A DNA stretch of 5,824 bases, taken from positions 1 to 5,824 of the forward strand of contig JBAYJY010000238.1 of the NCBI GenBank assembly GCA_041664945.1. Reading direction: 5' to 3'. Shown in pieces: positions 1 to 5,460 of the stretch. How positions within the stretch are numbered: the first letter of the stretch is position 1; every line of letters begins with the position of its first letter. The translations under genes were made by a program, and so were the position numbers. The notes below the pieces were generated by a model that saw only the letters and a list, made by a program, of their open reading frames with translations, ran no database searches and was not told where the DNA came from. The stretch comes from JBAYJY01 sp041664945 (GTDB lineage: Bacteria; UBP15; UBA6099).

Positions 1-141
1 AAGGATTTCTATGCCGACAATATTGCCTGCGGCGTCGTAGTCGAGGATAACGCCGGGCTTCTCTTCGTCGCTTTGCTCGATGAGCGTCTCGCTGAATCGG
101 ATGCGCATTACGTCAGTCTCAGGATCGTAAGACACTTTCAT
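1..141 (-). CDS. DUF2283 family protein, C-terminus cut by window edge
   Basis: The visible 47 residues begin MKVSYDPETDVMRIRFSE and continue to GNIVGIEIL at the window edge. This is the typical DUF2283 pattern: a short beta-rich protein with a 'YD...D.l.i.f' opening, an acidic middle and a 'D..G.ivGiEil' segment. The family is usually about 60-80 residues, so perhaps 15-30 residues are missing. The start at 141 is well supported by GGAGG at 150-154, 8 nt upstream. The start codon overlaps the stop of the upstream DUF4258 gene as ATGA (138-141), implying translational coupling. DUF2283 genes are commonly found next to DUF4258 genes, and the pair is often read as a toxin-antitoxin-like unit with DUF2283 as the presumed antitoxin. 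The family call is firm; the antitoxin role is inference. Confidence 0.85.
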   Translation of the reverse strand, partial: MKVSYDPETDVMRIRFSETLIEQSDEEKPGVILDYDAAGNIVGIEIL

Positions 142-401
142 GACTCGGCCCTCCAATACTTATCCACTTTGCTCGTCCGATATACGGTTACAACCGTAAA
201 CGGCTCTGTGCTTTCGTCGACAATTGCCCTAACAAGAAAAACTCTGCCGCCTCCGAAATCCAGCTTCGACTGGTATGCGCGCCTCCCGGAATATTCAGGA
301 ACAATCTGCTGGGGAGCGCTCATAACCTCTTCCAGAAGCTTGCGGGGTATCTGCCTCTGCTCCAATTCCTTTTCGGTGTGATCAGTCAATTTGAATTTCA
401 C
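138..401 (-). CDS. DUF4258 family protein, toxin-like partner of DUF2283
   Basis: This is an 87-residue protein when started at GTG 399-401. It opens with (M)KFKLTDHTEKELEQRQIP, the usual DUF4258 N-terminus with a conserved His (residue 8) and Arg (16). Further on are P30, Y37, the R40/R41 and Y43 region, K46, R53, and a C-terminal strand VTVYRTSKVDKYW (72-84). These small basic proteins are thought to have a RelE/BECR-like fold, so an RNA-targeting toxin is a reasonable guess but is not shown here. An in-frame TTG at 470 would give 110 residues. I prefer the GTG because the protein then begins where the family normally begins, GTGGGG (409-414) lies 7 nt upstream, and a good extended -10 box lies inside the longer version. 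It overlaps the DUF2283 gene by ATGA. Confidence 0.75.
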   Translation of the reverse strand: MKFKLTDHTEKELEQRQIPRKLLEEVMSAPQQIVPEYSGRRAYQSKLDFGGGRVFLVRAIVDESTEPFTVVTVYRTSKVDKYWRAES

Positions 402-438
402 CGGTTTGCCCCACAGCGCTTTTTTCAGACTTTTATAT

Positions 439-447
439 ATTTTAACA
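439..447 (-). promoter_or_regulatory. Extended -10 promoter of the DUF4258-DUF2283 pair
   Basis: On the minus strand the sequence reads TGT-TAAAAT (447-439), an extended -10 element with five of six matches to TATAAT. No good -35 is present at 17 nt. Transcription would begin near 432, leaving a leader of about 30 nt before the GTG start at 401. Its position argues against the longer TTG-started version of the DUF4258 gene. Confidence 0.4.
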
Positions 448-615
448 CAATATTCCGTATTTTCGCACAATTGCCATCGATTGCAACAACATAATCAAGG
501 ACACAGGGAATCGTTATAAGATTTCCATTCCCATGCATTGCAATACATCATTAAAACCGGCCTTCCTACACATCTCTCAAATGACAGACCTGAAAGTAAG
601 CGATCTGGATTAAGA

Positions 616-720
616 TTATTTCTCCTTTACCTTAGTATTTTCATAGTTATCAGCTTGATGGTTCTGTAACAACTCGAACAGATTATGAGAGGCGCCCATC
701 AGATATTTCTGCGCCTTCAT
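616..720 (-). CDS. Possible 34-residue small protein, unknown
   Basis: A short ATG-to-TAA ORF encodes a protein starting MKAQKYLMGASHNLFELL and ending in a Lys/Glu-rich tail (KVKEK). The composition is protein-like: one potential amphipathic helix (about residues 3-20) followed by a polar tail, with no membrane segment. An in-frame TAA lies nine codons upstream, so it cannot be extended. The ribosome binding site is poor (AAGCGA just before the start), and the only nearby -10-like box (TATACT, minus strand) sits too close to the ATG for a normal leader. It could be a genuine small gene, a decayed C-terminal remnant of a longer gene, or chance. I do not recognise it. Confidence 0.25.
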   Translation of the reverse strand: MKAQKYLMGASHNLFELLQNHQADNYENTKVKEK

Positions 721-744
721 TTGTCGCTTAGTATATGGTATTAT
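716..744 (+). promoter_or_regulatory. Putative promoter of the DUF3592 gene
   Basis: An extended -10, TG-G-TATTAT (736-744), has five of six matches to TATAAT. A weak -35, TTCATT (716-721), lies 17 nt upstream. Transcription would start near 751, giving a leader of about 65 nt before the ATG at 817. The surroundings are very AT-rich, so chance matches are likely. Confidence 0.3.
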
Positions 745-816
745 TTAGATGAAAGATAAATAATAATTTTCCTTCACAAGCTGCAATCAAAATACATATC
801 GGCAACACGGAGAAAC

Positions 817-1338
817 ATGCCGTCTATTATGAAAAATAATTTGAAGATCAAAGATACGATTCCAAAAGCCTTAGTGATTTTAATGGTTAGTTGTGTGTTT
901 GTAGCAACCATATATGGATATATACAAGGAACGACAAGCTCCAGATGGCCTACTGCCAACGGCACAATTGTTAGTTCGATAGTCAAAAAAACAGTAAGAC
1001 CGACGCAAGAGGGGAATAAAACCGCATACTCAGCTCAAGTTGTTTATAAATATCCGGTTAATAATAGGCAATACTCATGCGATCGGGTTTCAATCGGAAA
1101 AAGCGCTTATGCTGAAGCGACTGTAAAAAAATATCCGACAGGGAAGGCAGTAACTGTATATTACAATCCCGACAAACCTCAAGAAGCAGTTTTGGAACCC
1201 GGATTGAAATGGGGAGACTATTGGCGTTATATTTTGTTTGATTTGCTTATCGCTTTAAGTTTGATTGTCCCTCAAGCCATTAAATTCTACGAAACGATTC
1301 AAAACAATTCTTTGTTAAAGCGGCCAGAAGTAAAATGA
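817..1338 (+). CDS. DUF3592 domain membrane protein
   Basis: This 173-residue protein has two predicted transmembrane helices, at about residues 17-37 and 136-156, flanking a roughly 95-residue soluble domain. That domain matches the DUF3592 pattern: WPTANGTI at 44-51, alternating strands around VVYKY (75-79), a Tyr at 86, then YPTGKAVTVYYNP (106-118), P121 and LEPG (126-129). The helix-domain-helix plan and length are normal for the family, whose function is unknown. The ATG at 817 is chosen because CGGAG (808-812) precedes it closely; a second ATG at 829 is possible, but its spacing of 16 nt is poor. The gene has no same-strand neighbour and is convergent with the glycosidase gene. Its AT-rich codons differ sharply from the GC-rich genes to the right, suggesting separate acquisition. 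The domain call is confident; the role is unknown. Confidence 0.85.
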   Translation: MPSIMKNNLKIKDTIPKALVILMVSCVFVATIYGYIQGTTSSRWPTANGTIVSSIVKKTVRPTQEGNKTAYSAQVVYKYPVNNRQYSCDRVSIGKSAYAEATVKKYPTGKAVTVYYNPDKPQEAVLEPGLKWGDYWRYILFDLLIALSLIVPQAIKFYETIQNNSLLKRPEVK

Positions 1339-1345
1339 GGGAAGA

Positions 1346-1370
1346 TTCAATCAATTGAACATTTTGTTTT
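1346..1370 (+). terminator. Weak possible terminator after the DUF3592 gene
   Basis: A short inverted repeat, TTCAAT-CA-ATTGAA (1346-1359), lies 8 nt after the stop codon and is followed by CATTTTGTTTT. The stem is only 5-6 bp and AT-rich, so it would be a weak intrinsic terminator at best. It sits between convergent genes, where termination is expected. Confidence 0.2.
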
Positions 1371-1402
1371 GGGGCCATATTTAATCCATAAATCTGCATG
1401 TT

Positions 1403-2458
1403 TCACTGCCTAATGAACTTCATTTCTTTATAAGCCGTGTTTGCTTTGAAATATTTCTCGAATTCGGACTGAGCGGGTTTGCCGTAAAAGTCGTATCCGA
1501 GTTCTCTTGCGTTCAGGCCGGGGTCGAGCGCCCAGACGACGAAGCCATCGAGCGCGGAAGCGCGAAACGCCGCCATGAACGCCGCGAAGCAATCCGCCTG
1601 CTCCGCCGGATCGGAGCCAGCCGTGCGTCCCCAGTTCCACGGGTCGCGATTCGTTCCGTCCATGCTCCGGTAGCCGACTTCCCACGAGTAGAGTTTTTGC
1701 GCCGGATACTTTTTCTTCAGCCCCGCGAATTGCTCCAAGAGGTTTTGTCCGCGCGAGTCTTTAGACCAACCTGCTTCGATCTCGGCGCGAGTCGGGTTGT
1801 CGCTTTTCGTCAGCCCGAAATAGCCCGAAACGCCTATGAAATCGAGTTCCGCCAGCCAATCCATCTGATTCAATATGAAATTATATTCCGATTCGCCGGA
1901 CCACCAGTTAGTATTGTATCCGAGCGCGCCTTTGTAGATCTCGCGCGCGTTTTTTATGACATATTTCCATACGTCGCCATATTTCTTCATCGTTTCCATT
2001 TCGCTGCCGATGCAGAACAGTTCAACTTTCTTCTCTTCAGAAAGCTTCAACAGCGGTTCGATCGCCTTGAAATATGACACCGCCCATTTTTTGTATGGAA
2101 TCGGCATGATAGTTCCGCGCCACGCGCCGTCGCCGACAAGCAAAAAGCCGGTCACCGAAACCTTCAGTCCTGCCGCCCGCGCCGCTTCCACTCCGTGCGC
2201 GAGAGCTTTCAAAAACTTTTCCGTCGGCGGCTTCACTTCGAGCGACGCCGCAGTTTTTTGATTCACAAATCCGGGAAACATGATATGGTTGAACCCCATC
2301 GCGGCGATCTTCTTCATGTCCGCGCTCACAACCGCCGGGTCGGCGTCCTCGCCCATGAAATACCAGACGCCATAGACTTTTTCGCCCTCGGCCCGCGCCG
2401 CTGTCAAAACACAAACAGTAGCGAACGCGACAAGCAGAAATAGAATGTTTTTTTTCAT
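1403..2458 (-). CDS. Exported TIM-barrel glycoside hydrolase, GH113-like
   Basis: This 351-residue protein starts at ATG 2456-2458, preceded by an excellent GGGAGG with a 5-nt spacer. An in-frame upstream extension to 2575 overlaps the neighbouring gene and is rejected. Residues 1-23 are a Sec signal peptide (KK, hydrophobic core, cleavage after A-R-A), so the enzyme is exported; there is no lipobox. The mature part follows a (beta/alpha)8 plan: GVWYF (30-34), GFNHIMFPGF (55-64), VSVTGFLL (100-107), LFCIGSEMET (147-156), LDFIGVSGYFGL (205-216), YSWEVGYRS (257-265) and GFVVWALDPG (305-314). The IGSE and WEVGYRS segments match the GH113 arrangement, making E153 the candidate acid/base and E260 the candidate nucleophile. 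Known GH113 members are retaining beta-mannanases, but many relatives are uncharacterised, so mannan as substrate is only a guess. It is probably cotranscribed with the DUF89 gene 23 nt upstream. Confidence 0.82.
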   Translation of the reverse strand: MKKNILFLLVAFATVCVLTAARAEGEKVYGVWYFMGEDADPAVVSADMKKIAAMGFNHIMFPGFVNQKTAASLEVKPPTEKFLKALAHGVEAARAAGLKVSVTGFLLVGDGAWRGTIMPIPYKKWAVSYFKAIEPLLKLSEEKKVELFCIGSEMETMKKYGDVWKYVIKNAREIYKGALGYNTNWWSGESEYNFILNQMDWLAELDFIGVSGYFGLTKSDNPTRAEIEAGWSKDSRGQNLLEQFAGLKKKYPAQKLYSWEVGYRSMDGTNRDPWNWGRTAGSDPAEQADCFAAFMAAFRASALDGFVVWALDPGLNARELGYDFYGKPAQSEFEKYFKANTAYKEMKFIRQ

Positions 2459-2481
2459 GTTTGCCTCCCGTATTATTGCCG

Positions 2482-3360
2482 TCACAACTCTTCTTGTATC
2501 GGCAGGCGGCCGCTCTCCATGATTACGATGTCGCCGCATTTCACGCCTTCGAGCATTCGCGCAACCAGATCGCATTTGATTTTAAGCAGAAAGAAAATGC
2601 TGGGCCGATCGTTGTCGTGCAACGATTCGAAATTCGCCTGCCCTTTCGCGATCACCACGTCTGCCGTGTCGAACAGTTTGCGGACCTCTTTTCGCACGCG
2701 CTCGACCGGAAAGCCCGGAACAGCGAGTCCGCTGTCCGTGAGCGTCGCGAAAGCGCCGAGGCCCGCGCGTTCCGCGTAGTCAACCGTCGCGTCATTCAGA
2801 ATCGGGCCGCCGCGCGCGACAAACGTCACTTCTTTGCCCTTCAGCAGCTTAAGCAGCGGTTTGTCGAAATAAATCTCGCCAGTATTGTCGCCGAGATAGA
2901 GAACCGTTTTCGCTTTGCCGATTTCGCGTTTGAAAGCCTCGAAATGATCGATCGCGAACGGAAAATCCAGCGCGCCTCTTATCGCCGTTTCGACATCAAA
3001 CACGCCGCCGGCGCCGAAATCTATTATGTTTCCCGCTATAGCAAGCTTCACCGCCGCTGCCAGCGAATCGTCGCCACCCGACACCGAGAGCTTCTCAATC
3101 GCCGGCTCCATGTCCTCCGCCATCTGCGTGTATTCTTCCTTCACCTTCAGATAGGGGTCAGGATCGCCGAGCGTTTCCTTCACTATGTTGTGAAACTGTT
3201 CCGCGGTTTCCATCGAATTCGTGTCGTCCGCCAACCCGCTCAGAAAGCCGGCGACAGCACGCATCACTTTCCAGTGCATGTTCGGGTCGTCTGTCGAAAA
3301 CCGGGCCGCCTGAAGCGACTGTCTGAAATAACATGGATAACAATCTACATTCGTTTTCAT
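2482..3360 (-). CDS. DUF89/ARMT1-like metal-dependent phosphatase
   Basis: This 292-residue cytoplasmic protein is of full length for prokaryotic DUF89. Residues 7-10 are CYPC, the N-terminal CxxC typical of the stand-alone bacterial and archaeal subfamily. GNIIDFG (110-116) precedes the core. The DN metal motif is LGDNTGEIYFDKPLL (156-170, with D158 and N159), then ILNDA (187-191, D190) and KGQANFESL (239-247), whose Lys fits the phosphate-contacting position. The family folds into an alpha/beta core and hydrolyses small phosphometabolites; yeast and human relatives act on fructose-1-phosphate and similar compounds, and a damage-control role has been proposed. The substrate here is unknown. 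The ATG at 3360 follows AAGGA (3365-3369) with a 4-nt spacer. It is the first gene of a probable operon with the glycosidase. The long reading frame on the opposite strand is a shadow. Confidence 0.87.
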   Translation of the reverse strand: MKTNVDCYPCYFRQSLQAARFSTDDPNMHWKVMRAVAGFLSGLADDTNSMETAEQFHNIVKETLGDPDPYLKVKEEYTQMAEDMEPAIEKLSVSGGDDSLAAAVKLAIAGNIIDFGAGGVFDVETAIRGALDFPFAIDHFEAFKREIGKAKTVLYLGDNTGEIYFDKPLLKLLKGKEVTFVARGGPILNDATVDYAERAGLGAFATLTDSGLAVPGFPVERVRKEVRKLFDTADVVIAKGQANFESLHDNDRPSIFFLLKIKCDLVARMLEGVKCGDIVIMESGRLPIQEEL

Positions 3361-3427
3361 CGGTTCCTTTTCAGCCGCCGGATATTTTCGCCTTGTCGCA
3401 AAACGCAGCCGCAGGCAGCATCAACAA

Positions 3428-3456
3428 ATTCTATTTCAATAATATGGCGACCGCAA
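3428..3456 (-). promoter_or_regulatory. Alternative promoter for the DUF89-glycosidase operon
   Basis: On the minus strand, TTGCGG (3456-3451) and TAGAAT (3433-3428) are separated by 17 nt. The -10 matches five of six consensus bases; the -35 matches only TTG. Transcription would begin near 3421, about 60 nt before the start codon. It competes with the upstream candidate that overlaps the palindrome. Confidence 0.3.
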
Positions 3457-3467
3457 CAAGTAAGGCA

Positions 3468-3496
3468 GTTATAGCGTAAGCATTTAATCGATTAAA
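3468..3496 (-). promoter_or_regulatory. Putative promoter overlapping the palindrome
   Basis: On the minus strand, TTTAAT (3496-3491) and TATAAC (3473-3468) are separated by 17 nt. The -10 matches five of six bases; the -35 is weak, which is common for promoters controlled by a regulator. Its -35 lies wholly inside the 14-bp palindrome at 3483-3496. The leader to the DUF89 start would be about 100 nt. Confidence 0.35.
3483..3496. promoter_or_regulatory. Perfect 14-bp palindrome, candidate operator
   Basis: TTTAATCGATTAAA is a perfect inverted repeat with a central CG. An even-length palindrome with a central CG is the usual form of a LacI/GalR-family operator, a family that often controls sugar-utilisation genes. 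It lies about 120 bp upstream of the DUF89 start, in a 257-bp intergenic space with no other gene, and covers the -35 box of a possible promoter. No regulator gene is present in the window, so the regulator identity is inference. Confidence 0.4.
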
Positions 3497-3617
3497 CGGC
3501 GCAACTTAAAGAAAATCTTCGAAAGAATCCGTAGAAACACTTTTATTAGAGGTGGTTACTGGTCGAAGAAGTCAAAAATATTCCGTTTTGAATTTTTAGT
3601 TTTTACGAAGCCTTATA

Positions 3618-5294
3618 TCATTTCTCCTGCACGACGCGGGTCCAGCGGCCGAGCCAATAGGCGACGCGAAAATCAGCGGCTGAGGGCATGCGGCCTCCGT
3701 TGCCGCCGCCATTCGGCTCGTAAGGATTGCTGCGCCAGTAGTAATTGCTCGCCGGGCGATACTTCATCGGAATCGGCCTGTCGGCGACGTATTGGTCTCC
3801 CCAGCCGACGGCGCCGAGAAGCTTTATCTCCGTTCCGTCCGGCAGACGGCACCTGAGCGCTTCGATATCGGCCTTGCCGCAATTCTCGACATGAAACTCG
3901 AAAAAAGGCGGTTGCGGATAGTCGATCAGCGTTTCGATCGCGCGTCCGACGGCTGCGGCGTCCGACGGCTGCGCCGGCGGCGTGAAAGCCGTCCCGCCGG
4001 TCTTGGCGCCCGCGTAGATCAGATCGAATAAGCTCTGCTTCATCTCGACCGGCTGCCGCGTCGCGCCCGGCGTGGCGTACATCTTCGTCTCGATCGCGGC
4101 AACAAGCTTCTCCCGCGCGGCGGCGTCATTAATATAGCGGACAGCGAGCCAACCCGCGGTGAACGCCATGTTGTAGTTTGAAAAATTCGAGCCGGCGCCC
4201 ATGTCCACAAACTTCATGTGCTGCAGCGCCATGTTCGGCAGCTTTCGTTTTTTAATGAGTGTGTTGTAAAGATATTTCTCCGACTCCGGATTCTCGGCGG
4301 CATAGCTGAATGCCGCGTAAATGCCGAGCGACATCATTGCGTAGAAACCATTTTTCAGCCCCGGTATGTATTGGCCGTCCAAGTTGTTTTCATTCAAGTG
4401 TCCGAAGAAAGTCGTCCGCCCGTCGGCATCCGGAAATTCGAGATCGTAGCCGTTTTTGTGAACGACGCGCATAGCGCGGCAGACCGAATCGGAGTCCGCG
4501 CGCAGCCTGCTCTTAAGCTCCTCCGGAAACGCCGGGTCGCCGCGCATGATTTCTGAAGCCGCCGCCGAAGCCATCGCCCAGCCGAGCATCTGATCGCGGC
4601 TGATAGAGTCCTCCCAGATATAGCCGGGATACTGGCCGGAGTTATCCTCGCGCCACGTACCGTTGTTCTTCACCGCCGGAAGCGGATTCCCGGCAGCGTC
4701 GAACTGAGGCGTCGTCTTAGTCGTGAGTCCGGGGCCCGGCAGCCCTTTCTTAAGAAGCCCTCTGGCAACCACGCCGGGCTTGCCGCCGATAGTGAACGCG
4801 ATGTGCATCGCGTCGAGCGCCGCGATGAGTTGCTTTAGCGCAATCGCGACTTCCGCCGGGTCCGCGTTCTGATCGCGCAGAACCGCGTAGCGAAACGCGT
4901 CGGCCGCAACCGCCACGCCCGCGTACAGCCCAGCCGTCTTATCCCAGCCGGCGATCACGTCGTAGGCGGTTTTCCCGCCGGAGAATTTCTCAAAATCCCA
5001 GCCGTCGTCCTCGAGGACGAACCGCTCGATGAGTCGCCGCTGCTCCTCGTTCTCAAGAGGGACCGACACATCGGGACCAATGCCCATCGGAAACGCATTG
5101 AATGCGTGAAACCGGCGGTCGAACCGGCGCGCCTTAAGCGCGAGTTGCTCATCGTAACCCTTCTCGCCGGGCCCGGGGATCATGTATGCGCCCTCATACT
5201 TATTCGGGCCGCCGTCCGCTCGCGCGCCGCTTGCGGCAAAACATCCCGTTAATAACGCCGCTGTAATAAAGATTAGACAGAAGAATTTTTTCAT
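3618..5294 (-). CDS. Predicted lipoprotein of unknown family, 558 residues
   Basis: I do not recognise this family. The N-terminus (MKKFF, hydrophobic stretch, then LLTGC with Cys18) is a lipoprotein signal; with Phe at +2, outer-membrane sorting is likely. An alternative signal-peptidase I site follows A-R-A near residue 26. The mature protein is rich in helices broken by Gly and aromatic residues: GWDKTAGLYAGVAVAADAF (116-134), PGYIWEDSISRDQMLGWA (223-240), GLKNGFYAMMSLGIYAAF (312-329) and NYNMAFTAGWLAVRYI (373-388). This spacing suggests an alpha/alpha-toroid. The last 100 or so residues look beta-rich, with a Gly/Asn loop at 528-534. No known catalytic signature is visible. AAGGG (5304-5308) lies 9 nt before the ATG. 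It has its own promoter and carries a 16-bp tandem repeat at 3942-3973. A role in carbohydrate handling is inferred only from fold impression and neighbours. Confidence 0.85.
   Translation of the reverse strand: MKKFFCLIFITAALLTGCFAASGARADGGPNKYEGAYMIPGPGEKGYDEQLALKARRFDRRFHAFNAFPMGIGPDVSVPLENEEQRRLIERFVLEDDGWDFEKFSGGKTAYDVIAGWDKTAGLYAGVAVAADAFRYAVLRDQNADPAEVAIALKQLIAALDAMHIAFTIGGKPGVVARGLLKKGLPGPGLTTKTTPQFDAAGNPLPAVKNNGTWREDNSGQYPGYIWEDSISRDQMLGWAMASAAASEIMRGDPAFPEELKSRLRADSDSVCRAMRVVHKNGYDLEFPDADGRTTFFGHLNENNLDGQYIPGLKNGFYAMMSLGIYAAFSYAAENPESEKYLYNTLIKKRKLPNMALQHMKFVDMGAGSNFSNYNMAFTAGWLAVRYINDAAAREKLVAAIETKMYATPGATRQPVEMKQSLFDLIYAGAKTGGTAFTPPAQPSDAAAVGRAIETLIDYPQPPFFEFHVENCGKADIEALRCRLPDGTEIKLLGAVGWGDQYVADRPIPMKYRPASNYYWRSNPYEPNGGGNGGRMPSAADFRVAYWLGRWTRVVQEK
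3942..3973. repeat. 16-bp perfect tandem repeat inside the lipoprotein gene
   Basis: GCGTCCGACGGCTGCG occurs twice in direct succession (3942-3957 and 3958-3973) with no mismatch. Because 16 is not a multiple of three, the two copies are read in different frames: on the minus strand the first encodes Gln-Pro-Ser-Asp and the second Ala-Ala-Val-Gly-Arg (about residues 442-451). The reading frame remains open on both sides. Gain or loss of one unit would shift the frame of the C-terminal 107 or so residues. Confidence 0.9.
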
Positions 5295-5324
5295 ATAGAA
5301 CCGCCCTTAGTTAACTTCGCGATT

Positions 5325-5353
5325 ATTCTGTCGCCTAACACGGCGGCTGTCAA
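5325..5353 (-). promoter_or_regulatory. Sigma70-type promoter of the lipoprotein gene
   Basis: On the minus strand a consensus -35, TTGACA (5353-5348), is followed after 17 nt by CAGAAT (5330-5325), four of six matches to TATAAT. Transcription would start near 5318, giving a leader of about 24 nt that contains the AAGGG ribosome binding site. It lies between the catalase terminator and the gene, so the lipoprotein gene is an independent transcription unit. Confidence 0.6.
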
Positions 5354-5389
5354 TAAACCGAAATCCGATTCCCCGTAGCGAATTGGTTT

Positions 5390-5433
5390 AAAATAAATGA
5401 GGCTGCCCGATTATGTGCGTGGACAGCCTCATT
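5390..5433 (-). terminator. Rho-independent terminator of the catalase gene
   Basis: AATGAGGCTGCCC (5396-5408) pairs with GGACAGCCTCATT (5421-5433), a 13-bp stem with one G-U pair and a 12-nt loop. On the minus strand the stem is followed by a T-rich run (TATTTTAAA). It begins 27 nt after the catalase stop codon. The other side of the stem is also moderately T-rich, so it might act weakly in the plus direction. Confidence 0.8.
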
Positions 5434-5460
5434 ATTTGTCAGATTCCAGTAGAAAACAGT

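Larger units (their letters stand above)
471..816. other. AT-rich intergenic segment
   Basis: This stretch separates the divergent DUF4258 and DUF3592 genes. It is clearly richer in A+T than the flanking gene blocks. I see no tRNA, long inverted repeat, insertion sequence end or recognisable gene remnant. It contains one possible 34-codon ORF on the minus strand and a plausible plus-strand promoter for the DUF3592 gene, both listed separately. Confidence 0.5.

Noticed and set aside
73..381. Plus-strand 102-codon frame opposite the DUF4258-DUF2283 pair
   Set aside because: It spans both minus-strand genes, and its product shows no family features. The two minus-strand proteins match known domains.
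533..613. Plus-strand 26-codon ORF in the intergenic segment
   Set aside because: It is short, has no ribosome binding site, and its product has no distinctive composition or motif.
774..986. Minus-strand 70-codon frame overlapping the start of the DUF3592 gene
   Set aside because: It is hydrophobic only because it mirrors the first transmembrane segment. The plus-strand product has a recognisable domain and a ribosome binding site.
2459..2575. N-terminal extension of the glycosidase reading frame upstream of 2458
   Set aside because: It would overlap the DUF89 gene and place an Arg-rich stretch before an obvious signal peptide. The ATG at 2458 has GGGAGG at ideal spacing.
2461..3474. Long plus-strand reading frame of 337 codons opposite the DUF89 gene
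   Set aside because: Its product is a low-complexity Arg/His/Phe-rich sequence with no family pattern, as expected for the mirror of a GC-rich gene. The minus strand carries clear DUF89 motifs and a ribosome binding site.
3571..3598. AT-rich hairpin (AAAAATATTC / GAATTTTT) downstream of the lipoprotein gene as a terminator
   Set aside because: The stem is almost all A-T with a bulge, and it is not followed by a T-run on the minus strand, so it would not be a convincing intrinsic terminator.
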